34,583 bases of DNA, from the NCBI GenBank assembly GCA_014728045.1, contig WJMH01000002.1, forward strand, positions 56,001 through 90,583. Reading direction: 5' to 3'. Both the position numbers and the translations under genes were made by a program. Below, one piece after another: positions 7,378 to 16,248 of this stretch (positions are counted from its first letter, which is position 1; the number at the start of each line of letters is the position of its first letter). The notes beneath the pieces were generated by a model. The model was not told where the DNA came from. It saw only the letters and a list, made by a program, of their open reading frames with translations, and searched no databases. This DNA comes from Candidatus Omnitrophota bacterium. Its GTDB lineage: Bacteria > Omnitrophota > Gorgyraeia > Tantalellales > Tantalellaceae.

Positions 7378-8478
7378 CTATTTAGATGTCTTTTTTTTAA
7401 AGCCCTTGTCGCCCCTGGGGTAAGAACCCAGTATCTTGACAAAATGGCATTTTTTCTCCAGGTCCGTAAGCGCCTTCCTGACCTTCGGAGACTGGCAATG
7501 CCCTTCCAGATCCACGAAGAAATAATATTTCCAGGCTCTCATTTTGGAAGGTCTGGACTCTATCTTGGTCAGATTTATGTTCTTCGTCTTGAAAGAACTG
7601 AGCATATCATGAAGAACACCCGGCCTGTCTTTTACAGAGAACATTATGGAGGTTTTGTCCGAACCAGATATGTTGCTCATCTGTTTCCCTATGATGAGGA
7701 ACCTCGTCATGTTGGTCACGGAATCCTCGATGGACCTTGCTATTATCTTAAGTTCGTACTTTTTAGCCGCGAGCTCACTCGCGATACAGGCCGAATCCTT
7801 CCGTGAAGCTACCATGTCGGCGGCCTTGGCGGTGGAGGCGCATTCACAGAGCCTGGCCTTTGGGTAATTCTTCTCGATCCACCTGCGGCACTGCCCGAAG
7901 ACCTCGGACTTGGAATAGATCTTCTTGATGGAACTCTTCTCACCCTTCTTGCTGAGGAGGCTGTGCCGTATGGGAAGATATATCTCCGAACAGATCAAAA
8001 GTGTTGAGTCCACGAACATGTCCAGCGTGTGGTTAACAGCTCCTTCTGTGGAATTCTCGATAGGCACCACCCCGTAGTCGGCATTACCCTTTTCAACCTC
8101 TCTGAACACGTCGGAAATACTGTCACAGGAGAGATAATCAACGCTGGAACCGAATTTTTTAAGCGCCGCCTGGTTGGTAAAGGTTAGTTTTGGACCGAGA
8201 TAGGCTACTCTTGTAGGGTGTTCAAGAGCAAGGCAGGCGGACATGATCTCGGCGTATATGGCCTTCATGGATTCGTCCGCGATCGGCCCGGCGCTCTCTT
8301 TGACCACCTTGGAATAAACATGACTTTCCCTGTCCGGGCTGTACAGCGGCTGTTTACCGGCCTTTTTGAGTGCGCCGATGGAACGGCTTACCCTGCCCCT
8401 CCTGTTAACGAGCTCCACGATACGCGAATCCAATTTATCTATCTCTTTTCTAAGATCACTCAGTTTTTTCGGGCTCAT
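7378..8478 (-). CDS. pheA: Bifunctional chorismate mutase / prephenate dehydratase
   Basis: Converts chorismate to prephenate and then to phenylpyruvate. The 366 residues contain an AroQ-type chorismate mutase (about 1-85), a prephenate dehydratase (about 88-265) and an ACT domain (about 275-355). The dehydratase shows YLGPKLTFTNQAA, PIENSTEG (139-146) and the catalytic TRF (258-260). The ACT domain carries ESRP (307-310), the phenylalanine-binding motif, so feedback inhibition by phenylalanine is expected. The ATG at 8478 follows AAGGAG by 7 bases and overlaps the end of scpB by 23 bases. All three modules look intact. Confidence 0.96.
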   Translation of the reverse strand: MSPKKLSDLRKEIDKLDSRIVELVNRRGRVSRSIGALKKAGKQPLYSPDRESHVYSKVVKESAGPIADESMKAIYAEIMSACLALEHPTRVAYLGPKLTFTNQAALKKFGSSVDYLSCDSISDVFREVEKGNADYGVVPIENSTEGAVNHTLDMFVDSTLLICSEIYLPIRHSLLSKKGEKSSIKKIYSKSEVFGQCRRWIEKNYPKARLCECASTAKAADMVASRKDSACIASELAAKKYELKIIARSIEDSVTNMTRFLIIGKQMSNISGSDKTSIMFSVKDRPGVLHDMLSSFKTKNINLTKIESRPSKMRAWKYYFFVDLEGHCQSPKVRKALTDLEKKCHFVKILGSYPRGDKGFKKKTSK

Positions 8479-9160
8479 TCTCCGGCTCCTTTGCTATTGC
8501 TTCTTCCTGCACATCGGACGAACCGTCCTGTTCAACCTGAGACTCCTGCGCCTCACCGGCCTCTTGGTTCTCAACCACCTCCTGGGACTTGCCGTACTCA
8601 AGGTCCTCCTCGCTGAAATCCCTTAATACCGGCAGGTCGTCCAGAGAGTTCAGCCCGAATATCTCCAGGAATTGCTCGGTGGTTCCGTATACCAGCGGGC
8701 GGCCTATAACATCTTTCCTGCCCTTGACCTGTATAAGCTCCTTGTCAAGCAGTGTCTGGAGCACTCCGCCGATATTCACGCCTCGGACGCTTTCGACCTC
8801 GGCCCTGGTGACTGGCTGTTTGTAAGCGATTATCGCCAGAGTTTCCAGAGAGGGACCGGTCAACCTGTCCACATGCCTCTGATAAAGGTTGCCTATCCAG
8901 GGCATGAACTCCGGCTTTGATACTATACGGTACCGTCCAGCTATCTCGGCTATGTTGAAAGCCCTGTCGGGCCCGCCGTATTCGCTTTTTAGGGCGTTCA
9001 CGCCTTCATCTATGTCCTTGCCGTCGGCGATATCTATGGCGGACCTGAGTTCTTCCCTGCTGAGCCCCTGCTCGGAAACGATAAGAAGAGCTTCAATGAT
9101 ATTCTTTATCTTACCGCTATTTTCCATCTCAACCTCTTTTTGATCTTTGGATCCGTTCAT
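8456..9160 (-). CDS. scpB: Segregation and condensation protein B
   Basis: Winged-helix partner of the SMC-ScpA condensin, needed for chromosome compaction and segregation. The 234 residues include the family core with LTGPSLETLAIIAYKQPVTR and the GRPLVYGTT segment. The last 50 or so residues are an acidic Gln/Glu-rich tail not needed by the fold and probably disordered. The ATG at 9160 overlaps the scpA stop in an ATGA, typical of translational coupling. An internal ATG at 9127 with AGAGG nearby is an alternative start. Confidence 0.95.
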   Translation of the reverse strand: MNGSKDQKEVEMENSGKIKNIIEALLIVSEQGLSREELRSAIDIADGKDIDEGVNALKSEYGGPDRAFNIAEIAGRYRIVSKPEFMPWIGNLYQRHVDRLTGPSLETLAIIAYKQPVTRAEVESVRGVNIGGVLQTLLDKELIQVKGRKDVIGRPLVYGTTEQFLEIFGLNSLDDLPVLRDFSEEDLEYGKSQEVVENQEAGEAQESQVEQDGSSDVQEEAIAKEPENEPEKTE

Positions 9161-9906
9161 TCACCCTTTGCGGCACCCTTGACCAGCTCAGGGTTCCTAA
9201 TTATCTCTATTTCTTCAAAAGGACCTTTCTGTGCCACGAAGATCTCCCTCATCTTGATAAGCTCAAGCACTGCAAGGAAGATAGCTATGACCTCATCCTT
9301 GCATCTGGCCCTCGAGAACAGGGCTGAGAAATATATCCTGGGGTCCTTGGCCAGGATGTGGTATATCTCGTGTATCTTATCGCTTACAGTATACTCGTTC
9401 TTGACGACCTTGTGGAACGTCTCCTTCGGCACGGTCGTCAGTATCTTCCTGAAAGCGGTAATAAGGTCAAAAAGGCTCGCTTCAAAGTACTCGGTCCCGT
9501 CATCGGAGACGATTTTCGCCTTGCTGCCTTCCCCCCGCCTAAGGAACAAGCTCTTACGGTCCTCGAACCTCTCCTGCAGATGGGAAGCGGCTTCCTTGTA
9601 TTTCTTGTACTCCAGAAGTTTTCTTACCAGCTCGTCCCTTGGATCCTCTTCTTCTTCGGCCCCTTCTTCATTCTCTTCCTGCGGCAGCAGCATCTTGCTC
9701 TTTATGTGTATAAGAGTGGCGGCTATGACCAGGAATTCACCGGCGATCTCAAGGTCCAGCATTTTCATCAGTTCCAGGTAATCCAGGTACTGCTGCGTGA
9801 CGTCGGATATCGGTATGTCATAGATATCTATCTTGTCCTTTTTGATCAGGAAAAGCAAGAGGTCCAGAGGTCCCTCGAATATGTTGAGTTTCACCTTGTA
9901 AGACAT
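9157..9906 (-). CDS. scpA: Segregation and condensation protein A
   Basis: Kleisin subunit that bridges SMC heads and binds ScpB. The 249 residues begin with the family hallmark KLNIFEGPLDLLLFLI. An acidic linker (EENEEGAEEEEDPRDE) follows the N-terminal helical domain, and a C-terminal winged helix ends the protein. Overlap with scpB by 4 bases supports equimolar synthesis. It lies 10 bases after trpS, so it belongs to the long rimP-nusA transcription unit. No smc gene is in the window. Confidence 0.95.
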   Translation of the reverse strand: MSYKVKLNIFEGPLDLLLFLIKKDKIDIYDIPISDVTQQYLDYLELMKMLDLEIAGEFLVIAATLIHIKSKMLLPQEENEEGAEEEEDPRDELVRKLLEYKKYKEAASHLQERFEDRKSLFLRRGEGSKAKIVSDDGTEYFEASLFDLITAFRKILTTVPKETFHKVVKNEYTVSDKIHEIYHILAKDPRIYFSALFSRARCKDEVIAIFLAVLELIKMREIFVAQKGPFEEIEIIRNPELVKGAAKGE

Positions 9907-9916
9907 TTTCCCGTCG

Positions 9917-10912
9917 TCACCGGTCTATGACCTGATGAAGGCATTTCTTCACCTTGGTCATGGTTTTATGCGCAGCTTCCCTGGCCTTTTTGGAACCTTC
10001 TTCGATTATCTGCCTGACATCATCATCGGTAAGTTCCTCCCGCCTCTGCCTTATAGGGCCGAGGTAGTCATTGAGAGCGGCGGCAAGCTTCTTCTTTACC
10101 TCGACATCCCCGACCTTGCCGGCCCGATACCTCTTTTTGAGGTCCTCGACCTGTTCGCTGTCGGAATTGAATATATCATGGTATATGAACACCGGATTAC
10201 CCTTTACCCTGCCGGGCACGTCCGCGCGGACCCTGTTGGGGTCGGTGTACATGCTGTATACTTTCTTGTTGACCGTCTCGGGAGAGTCGGATAAAGAGAT
10301 GAAATTACCGTAACTTTTTGACATCTTCCGGTTGTCCAGACCGACCAGTTTGGAGAACTGCGTGAGCATAGGCTGGGGTTCGACGAATATCTCTTTCCCG
10401 TAAAGACTGTGGAACCTTCGTATGATCTCCCTGGCAAGTTCAAGATGATGCTTCTGGTCCTCTCCCACCGGCACCAGATCTGCTCTGTAAAGGGCTATGT
10501 CGGCGGCCTGGAGCACAGGATACCCCAGGAACCCGTAGGTCGCGAGCATGCGTCCCTTGATCTCCCTGAGCTGTTCTTTGTAAGTTGGGCACCTCTCCAG
10601 CCAACCCAGGGGGGTAAGCATCGAGAAGACCATGGCAAGTTCCAGGTGCTCGGGCACCATGCTCTGAATGAAAATAACGCTTTTTTCCGGATCTATGCCG
10701 CAGGATATCCAGTCCTTGACTATCTCGAAACTGTTCTTCTTTATGTCCGACGGCTTCTCGTACTCGCTCATAAGAGCGTGCCAGTCGGCGACCATGAAAA
10801 AGCAGTTATATTCTTCCTGGAGCTCGATCCAGCTCTTCAAAGCCCCCACAAGATGCCCCAGGTGGAGCTTGCCCGTGGGTCTCATCCCGCTAAGTATATT
10901 TTTCTTTTTCAT
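9917..10912 (-). CDS. trpS: Tryptophanyl-tRNA synthetase
   Basis: Charges tRNA(Trp). About 331 residues from the ATG at 10912, giving MKKKNILSGMRPTGKLHLGH. The class I signatures are HLGH (17-20) and KMSKS in NRKMSKSYGNF near residue 200. A TTG at 10942 would add 10 residues but has no ribosome site, whereas the ATG has GGAG about 12 bases upstream. It follows infB directly, in the place where rbfA and truB are commonly found in other bacteria. Length and motifs are normal. Confidence 0.96.
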   Translation of the reverse strand: MKKKNILSGMRPTGKLHLGHLVGALKSWIELQEEYNCFFMVADWHALMSEYEKPSDIKKNSFEIVKDWISCGIDPEKSVIFIQSMVPEHLELAMVFSMLTPLGWLERCPTYKEQLREIKGRMLATYGFLGYPVLQAADIALYRADLVPVGEDQKHHLELAREIIRRFHSLYGKEIFVEPQPMLTQFSKLVGLDNRKMSKSYGNFISLSDSPETVNKKVYSMYTDPNRVRADVPGRVKGNPVFIYHDIFNSDSEQVEDLKKRYRAGKVGDVEVKKKLAAALNDYLGPIRQRREELTDDDVRQIIEEGSKKAREAAHKTMTKVKKCLHQVIDR

Positions 10913-10946
10913 ACTGCCGGTATTCTCCGCAACACGCGGCAAAGGT

Positions 10947-13424
10947 TTATTTTTCCAATCGCCTGGCTACTTTCTCGATCTTATAGGCCTCAAGTATGTC
11001 GTTCTTCCGGAAACTGTTGAAGCCCTTTATGGTAATGCCGCATTCAAAGCCCTCTCTGACTTCCTTCACGTCATCCTTGAATCTTCTGAGAGCGTTTATG
11101 TGTCCGTCAAAAACGGTCTCATCGCCCCGCTTGACCCTTATGCGGTCCTTCCTGTGTATGGTCCCCTTGAGCACAGCGCATCCGGCAACGGTCCCGGTCT
11201 TGGAAGAGGAGAACAGTTCGCGCACTTCCGCGCGCCCCTGGAAGACCTCTTTCTCCTCCGGCTCGAGCAGACCTTCCATGGAAGCCTTTACATCCGCTAT
11301 GACCTCGTAGATCACATCGTAAAGGTGGATATCAACGTCCTCGTTCTTGGAGATCTCCTCGGCCTTGGGGTCCACTTTCACGTTGAAGGCTATTATCACG
11401 CCGTTGGACACTATCGCTAACATGGCATCGGACTCGTTTATGTTACCGACGGCCGAATGTATTATGTTCACCTTAACCTCTTCAGTATCAAGGTCACGTA
11501 AAGACTGCGCGATCGCCTCTATCGAACCCTGTACGTCCGCCTTGAGAATGATCTTAAGCTCCTTCATGCTGCCGTCGGCGACCATGCTGTGGAAATCCTC
11601 GAGACTCACCCTCTGGCCGCCGGCTATCTTGTGTTTCCTGGTCTCCGACTGCTTGAGAGAAGCAAGGGTCTTCGCTTTTTTCTCATCTCTCACCACGAAG
11701 AACTCTTCCCCGGCCTCGGGAACGCCCTGCAGGCCCAGAACTTCGACCGGCGTGGAAGGCAGCGCCTGTTTGACCCGTTCACCAAGGTCGTTAATCATCG
11801 CCTTTACCTTCCCGTAATAGGAACCACAGAGCACCACATCTCCCGGATGCAGGGTCCCGTTCTGCACGAGGAGAGTGGCCACTATACCCTGACCGGGTGT
11901 CTTCTTGCCCTCTATTACTGTGCCTCTTGCCCTCAGTTCCGAATTGGCCTTAAGCTCCAATAGTTCTGACTCCAGCATGAGCATCTCCATGAGATTGTCC
12001 ACGCCTTCGCCTGTTTTGGCGGAAACGTCTATCATGATGGTCTTACCTCCCCAGTCCTCCGGAGTAAGGCCTTCCACCTGCAGTTCCCTCTTCACCTTGT
12101 CCGGATTGGCATCAGCCAGATCACACTTGTTGATAGCAACGACTATCGGAACACCGGCGGCCCTGGCGTGATCTATGGCCTCTTTGGTCTGGGGCATTAC
12201 ACCGTCATCAGCAGCCACTACAAGGACCACGACGTCGGTCGCATGGGCTCCGCGGGCGCGCATAGCGGTGAACGCGGCATGTCCGGGCGTATCCAGGAAC
12301 GTGACCGAACCGCCGGAGAGGTCCACCTTGTAAGCGCCGATATGCTGGGTGATACCACCTTTTTCGCCTTTTGTGACCATGGTCTTGCGTATGTAATCCA
12401 GCAACGAAGTCTTACCGTGGTCTACGTGACCCATGAAGGTGACTACCGGAGCGCGCGCTTCAACGGCGACCTTCTCACCATCATGGTGCTCGGCTACCAG
12501 TTCTTTTTCAATTGACTCCATCGTTTCCGGAAGTTCCAGCTCATAGCCGAAATGGGCCATGATCTCGCGCACCTCTTCTTCCTCAAGATCCTGGTTTATG
12601 TTGACCATCATGCCCTTAGCCATGACGAACTTGATGATCTCGTTGGGTTTTTTGTTTATGTGAGGCGCCAGATCCCTGATGTTTATGGGAACATGGAGTT
12701 TTACCTTCTGCGGGGTTTTTCTTTCAGGAGGCTTTACCGGAGAAGAAACGGTGCGGGGTTTCGTCTGGCCTCCCGAAGAAGAAACCACGGTCCTTTTGAC
12801 CTTCCTTATCTTTGGGCGCACTTTGCGGACCCGCTGCACTTTCTTTACACCGGCGGTCTTCTTGTTTTCCATCTCCTTGGCGAGCTCTTCGGGGGACAGT
12901 TTTTCTATCGCCTTCTTGGGTTTGCTCTTGGCTGACGCTTTTTCTTTCTTCGCTTTTTTGTCAACGGACCTGGTTTTTTCTTCAAGCGCTTCTGTCTCTT
13001 CCGGTTTGGCCCTCTTGACTATACGTATGCCGCCCAGTTTGCTTTTCTTCTCGGGTTTGGTTTTTTCCTCCTTGGTCTTTTCTTTGACCTTTTCTTCCTT
13101 GGGAGGCTTCTCTTTTTTGGCGACGGGTTGCTCAGTCTTTTTGCCCGTTTTTTTCTCTTTCTTTTCCTTTTTCTCTTTTTTTTCTTTTTTTTCTTTTTTT
13201 GGTTCTTTTTCCTTCTTCGGGGCCTTCTTGACCTTGGCTGCCTTCTTGGCGGGTTTCTTCGGTGGTTTCACTCCGCCCAGCTTAAGGCGTACCAGCCCGG
13301 CTATCTTATCGTCTATTTCGCTATCAGGTGTATCCGCATCAACATAGAACTTCTTCAGCTGTTCAAAAATGTTCTCAACGGGTACATCCAGTTCTTTTGC
13401 CAGTTTTTTTATTTTAATGGACAT
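10947..13424 (-). CDS. infB: Translation initiation factor IF-2
   Basis: GTPase that places initiator fMet-tRNA on the ribosome. The 825 residues comprise an N-terminal winged IF2-N domain (1-50), a very lysine-rich low-complexity segment (about 51-215), a second IF2-N domain (about 242-300) and the G domain. G-domain motifs are GHVDHGKT (332-339), DTPGH (378-382), NKCD (432-435) and SAKTGEG. Domains II to IV follow. The lysine-rich part is encoded by long purine tracts at about 13060-13260. The ATG at 13424 has AGGAG just upstream. The gene lies 12 bases after nusA, matching the conserved rimP-nusA-infB order. Confidence 0.97.
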   Translation of the reverse strand: MSIKIKKLAKELDVPVENIFEQLKKFYVDADTPDSEIDDKIAGLVRLKLGGVKPPKKPAKKAAKVKKAPKKEKEPKKEKKEKKEKKEKKEKKTGKKTEQPVAKKEKPPKEEKVKEKTKEEKTKPEKKSKLGGIRIVKRAKPEETEALEEKTRSVDKKAKKEKASAKSKPKKAIEKLSPEELAKEMENKKTAGVKKVQRVRKVRPKIRKVKRTVVSSSGGQTKPRTVSSPVKPPERKTPQKVKLHVPINIRDLAPHINKKPNEIIKFVMAKGMMVNINQDLEEEEVREIMAHFGYELELPETMESIEKELVAEHHDGEKVAVEARAPVVTFMGHVDHGKTSLLDYIRKTMVTKGEKGGITQHIGAYKVDLSGGSVTFLDTPGHAAFTAMRARGAHATDVVVLVVAADDGVMPQTKEAIDHARAAGVPIVVAINKCDLADANPDKVKRELQVEGLTPEDWGGKTIMIDVSAKTGEGVDNLMEMLMLESELLELKANSELRARGTVIEGKKTPGQGIVATLLVQNGTLHPGDVVLCGSYYGKVKAMINDLGERVKQALPSTPVEVLGLQGVPEAGEEFFVVRDEKKAKTLASLKQSETRKHKIAGGQRVSLEDFHSMVADGSMKELKIILKADVQGSIEAIAQSLRDLDTEEVKVNIIHSAVGNINESDAMLAIVSNGVIIAFNVKVDPKAEEISKNEDVDIHLYDVIYEVIADVKASMEGLLEPEEKEVFQGRAEVRELFSSSKTGTVAGCAVLKGTIHRKDRIRVKRGDETVFDGHINALRRFKDDVKEVREGFECGITIKGFNSFRKNDILEAYKIEKVARRLEK

Positions 13425-13436
13425 ATAACTCCTGCT

Positions 13437-14861
13437 CTATTTCTCTTGCTGGTCGGTTTCCTTTTCTTCTTCCCGAGTCTCTTCCTCGGAGGGGGTTTCG
13501 TCTTCGGCCTTTTCTTCTTCGGCCTCCTCGCTGGTCTCTTCCTCCGGGACCTCTTCAGCGGCTTCCTCTTCCGCCGGGGTTTTCCCCTGCTCTTCGGGCA
13601 TTTCTTCTTCAGGCTCCTTCGGCTGTTCAGCCTCTTCGGCAGCTTCCTCTTCAGGCGCCTCTTCCACCGCTTCTTCCTGAGAAGCTTCGGACTCTTTTTC
13701 CGCGGCCTCTTCGGCCTCCTGAGCTTCGACCTGCGCGGCCGCATCTTCACAGGCTGCTATTATCTTCTCTGCGGTCTTCTGACCTACACCATCAAGCTCC
13801 AAAAGCCCCTCGGCACCGGATTGAAGCACCTTCTCGACACTGTCAAACCCCGCCCCTTCAAGGGTCTTGAGGGTCTTTTCGCCTATCCCCTGTACCTCGG
13901 TAATGGGTATCTCCCACACTACTTCGGTCGACTCGGCTATCAGTTCCCATCCCAGCAGCTTGGACGCCAGCCTTATGTTCCTTCCTTTCTTGCCTATAAG
14001 AAGCGAAAGCTGGTCCTGCGGTACCACTAAAGTTATGGTCTTGCTTTCCCTGTCCACGACCATCTGTGATATCTCCGCGGGACTTACGGCCGTCTTTAAA
14101 TAAGTCCGGATATCATCGTCCCAGCGGACGATATCTATCCTTTCGCCGTGAAGCTCCCTGACGATATCCCTTACGCGGGATCCCCGCATACCCACACAGG
14201 CTCCCACAGGATCGACTTTCTCTTCCTTGGAACTGACGGCGATCTTGGTCCGTTCTCCGGCTTCGCGAGCTATGGACTTTATTTCAACTATACCCTGGGA
14301 TATTTCCGGGACTTCAAGTTCAAACAGTTTTTTAACGAACCCCTCGTCCGTACGGGAGAGTATGATCTCGGGGCCGCTGGTCCCCCGTTCCACTTTCTGC
14401 AGATAAGCCCTGATCTGTTCCCCCTGGCGGAACCTTTCGCGGGGGATCTGACCGGATTTGGGCAAAAGGGCCTCGGTGTCATCAAGTTCAACGATCACGT
14501 TACCTTTTTCAAAACGATGCACTCCTCCGCTGACGATACTTCCGACCTTTTTCTCGTATTTTTCGAATATCACGTCCCTTTCGGCTTCGCGTATTTTCTG
14601 TATAATGACCTGTTTGGCCGTCTGGGCGGCGATTCGTCCGAACCTTTCGTTCTCAACAACCTCCCCTTCGGAAAAGACCGTGATCTCGCCGGTCTCCTGA
14701 TCCATGGTAACGGTGATGTCTTCCTTGGATATATCCGGATCGTCTATGACCTTGCGCGCCGCGCTCACCAGAGCGCTTTCTATGGCGGCGAAAAGGATAT
14801 CCTTGCTGATACCTTTTTCCCTCTCGATCCTTTCTAACGCGGTTAACAGTGCTCCGTTCAT
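13437..14861 (-). CDS. nusA: Transcription elongation/termination factor NusA
   Basis: Binds RNA polymerase and nascent RNA and modulates pausing, termination and antitermination. The 474 residues contain the N-terminal polymerase-binding domain (1-100), S1 (about 107-170), KH1 (about 200-275), KH2 with LLIGKKGRNIRLAS (about 287-300) and one helix-hairpin-helix region (about 318-372). A roughly 97-residue tail (378-474) is almost entirely Glu/Ala with few basic residues. This tail is not part of the usual NusA fold. The gene follows rimP and precedes infB. A hairpin terminator in the leader of this operon could be a target for NusA autoregulation. Confidence 0.97.
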   Translation of the reverse strand: MNGALLTALERIEREKGISKDILFAAIESALVSAARKVIDDPDISKEDITVTMDQETGEITVFSEGEVVENERFGRIAAQTAKQVIIQKIREAERDVIFEKYEKKVGSIVSGGVHRFEKGNVIVELDDTEALLPKSGQIPRERFRQGEQIRAYLQKVERGTSGPEIILSRTDEGFVKKLFELEVPEISQGIVEIKSIAREAGERTKIAVSSKEEKVDPVGACVGMRGSRVRDIVRELHGERIDIVRWDDDIRTYLKTAVSPAEISQMVVDRESKTITLVVPQDQLSLLIGKKGRNIRLASKLLGWELIAESTEVVWEIPITEVQGIGEKTLKTLEGAGFDSVEKVLQSGAEGLLELDGVGQKTAEKIIAACEDAAAQVEAQEAEEAAEKESEASQEEAVEEAPEEEAAEEAEQPKEPEEEMPEEQGKTPAEEEAAEEVPEEETSEEAEEEKAEDETPSEEETREEEKETDQQEK

Positions 14862-14882
14862 GTCATTACTCCATGTTCTCTT

Positions 14883-15347
14883 TTATAATGATAAACACAA
14901 TTTGGCCTTGGCCACGTTCTTCCTGGCTATGCGGACCTGTCTGCCCTGCTCGTCCTCTATGGTGATATCCTTATCCCCGTCGGCTTTGATGAGTTTGCCC
15001 GTCAGCTGGCGCTTCTCCTCTACAGGCTCGTAAGTTCTCACCCTGACCTGCTTGCCCAGGGCCCATAAAAAGTCATTGTCTTTTTTCAGGGACCTGTCCA
15101 GGCCCGGAGAACACACATCAAGAGTGTAGCCCAGTTCGAACATTTTCTGATCGTCTATCCATGTGGAAACGGTCCTGTTGAAATGCGTACATTCATCAAG
15201 TGTTATACCGCCTTCCTTGTCCAGGATTATCTCCAGGAAAAAGGCCTTCCCGCCCCTGGTAGTAAGATCCACTACCTGATAACCTGAACTTTCGGCTTCC
15301 TTATTTATGTAATCCAGAAGATCTTCCGGTACTCTGAGTTTAACCAT
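14883..15347 (-). CDS. rimP: Ribosome maturation factor RimP
   Basis: Assists 30S subunit assembly. The 154 residues match the family in length. Visible family features include the QVVDLTTRGGKAFFLEIILDKEGGITLDEC stretch (summarised; residues about 24-54), the CSPGLDRSLKK segment, and a C-terminal SH3-like barrel. It is the first gene of the rimP-nusA-infB unit, preceded by AGAGGCG before the ATG at 15347. Its 74-base leader contains an intrinsic terminator directly downstream of a strong promoter (see separate entries). Confidence 0.94.
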   Translation of the reverse strand: MVKLRVPEDLLDYINKEAESSGYQVVDLTTRGGKAFFLEIILDKEGGITLDECTHFNRTVSTWIDDQKMFELGYTLDVCSPGLDRSLKKDNDFLWALGKQVRVRTYEPVEEKRQLTGKLIKADGDKDITIEDEQGRQVRIARKNVAKAKLCLSL

Positions 15348-15373
15348 TGTTCGCCTCTTGTTCTTTTTCCGGT

Positions 15374-15403
15374 AAAAAAATAAGTGGGCGCCGGGCCCAC
15401 TTA
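15374..15403 (-). terminator. Leader terminator upstream of rimP-nusA
   Basis: A 9-bp perfect stem (TAAGTGGGC at 15381-15389 with GCCCACTTA at 15395-15403) closes a 5-base loop and is followed on the minus strand by seven T residues (15374-15380). It ends 27 bases before the rimP ATG. It could stop transcripts from pgl, but it also lies about 18 bases downstream of the predicted rimP transcription start, so it would act as an attenuator on that promoter. Confidence 0.85.
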
Positions 15404-15427
15404 CATTTGTTGCGTCAAACGTATGTG

Positions 15428-15456
15428 ATTTTAATATAATAATATATGATTGTCAA
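15428..15456 (-). promoter_or_regulatory. Promoter for the rimP-nusA-infB operon
   Basis: On the minus strand a perfect -35 TTGACA (15451-15456) is separated by a 17-base AT-rich spacer from -10 TAAAAT (15428-15433). It lies in the 128-base gap after pgl. Predicted transcription start is near 15421, giving a leader of about 74 bases that includes the terminator at 15374-15403. This is the best promoter match in the window together with that of tyrS. Confidence 0.75.
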
Positions 15457-15475
15457 GGGTTTTGATGATAACGCG

Positions 15476-16222
15476 TTATTCTATCCCCCGTTCAGGCTTT
15501 ATCTGTTTTGAAGCGTCTTCATCCAACAGAAAGAAAAGCTGGCCGGCAACAGGCTTAACACGAGAAGCCGGAAGATCACTATCTCCCCGCTCGAGTACCC
15601 GTCTCACTATCGCGGCTTTGCCTCTTCCGGAGACCAGAAAAACCACGTTCTTGGAGGAATTAATTACAGAAAGCCCCAGGCTGACGCGCTGATGCCTCGT
15701 CTGGCCGCCATTGACCGAAACCGTAAGCCTCTCTGTGGTAAATAGATCCGGGTTTCCCGGAAAAAGCGAAGCGGTATGTCCGTCTCTGCCCATACCCAAA
15801 ACCACCAGATCGAACACGGGAGATCCATATCCTTCCTTACTGAAAAAATCCGATAACTCTTCTTCATATCGGCGCGCGGCAGCCTCGGCGCTGTTCTCGG
15901 CAACCGGGACAGGATGGCAGTTGGAAGGATCGATCCCGGCAGGCTCCAGGAGCAGTTCATTTATCAAACGGTAATTACTGTCTTTATCTTCAAGAGGAAC
16001 GAACCGTTCATCTGCAAGGAATAGATGGGTCCTCTCCCAGGGAAGGTTTTTGGACAGGACGAGCCTTCGATAAAGACCCACGGGAGAACATCCTCCCGAA
16101 AGAGCTACGACGAATAGGTTCCTTTCACGGAGAGCCTGTGCGGCCGCCTCTTGCCAGATCTTCTCGGCAGCCCGTGCCAGCTCATCCTCTGAACTGAAGA
16201 TCCGGATATCACATTCGGGCAT
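15476..16222 (-). CDS. pgl: 6-phosphogluconolactonase
   Basis: Hydrolyses 6-phosphogluconolactone in the oxidative pentose phosphate pathway (DevB/SOL family). About 248 residues. Recognised segments are VALSGGCSPVGLYRRL, FLADERFVPLEDKDSNY and LGMGRDGHTASLFPG, the last two forming the active site. The ATG at 16222 follows GAGGAA by 7 bases and is preferred to a GTG at 16252 that overlaps the preceding gene. No zwf or gnd is nearby, so the rest of the pathway must be elsewhere. It ends its transcription unit before the rimP promoter. Confidence 0.92.
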   Translation of the reverse strand: MPECDIRIFSSEDELARAAEKIWQEAAAQALRERNLFVVALSGGCSPVGLYRRLVLSKNLPWERTHLFLADERFVPLEDKDSNYRLINELLLEPAGIDPSNCHPVPVAENSAEAAARRYEEELSDFFSKEGYGSPVFDLVVLGMGRDGHTASLFPGNPDLFTTERLTVSVNGGQTRHQRVSLGLSVINSSKNVVFLVSGRGKAAIVRRVLERGDSDLPASRVKPVAGQLFFLLDEDASKQIKPERGIE

Positions 16223-16248
16223 AAAAAGTTCCTCGTATAGCCCCGGGC

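Noticed and set aside
13060-13260. Long pyrimidine tract on the plus strand as a possible simple-sequence repeat or regulatory element
   Set aside because: It is fully explained by lysine and glutamate codons in the basic segment of IF-2.
13409-13750. Minus-strand frame encoding a 113-residue Lys/Arg-rich, histone-like peptide
   Set aside because: It is a frame-shifted reading of the acidic tail of nusA (GAA/GAG codons read as AAG/AGA) and has no ribosome site of its own.
13128-14030. Plus-strand open frame encoding a Phe/Leu-rich 'membrane' protein
   Set aside because: It is the antisense reading of the lysine-rich tract of infB and the Glu-rich tail of nusA; the hydrophobic look comes from complementary purine/pyrimidine bias.
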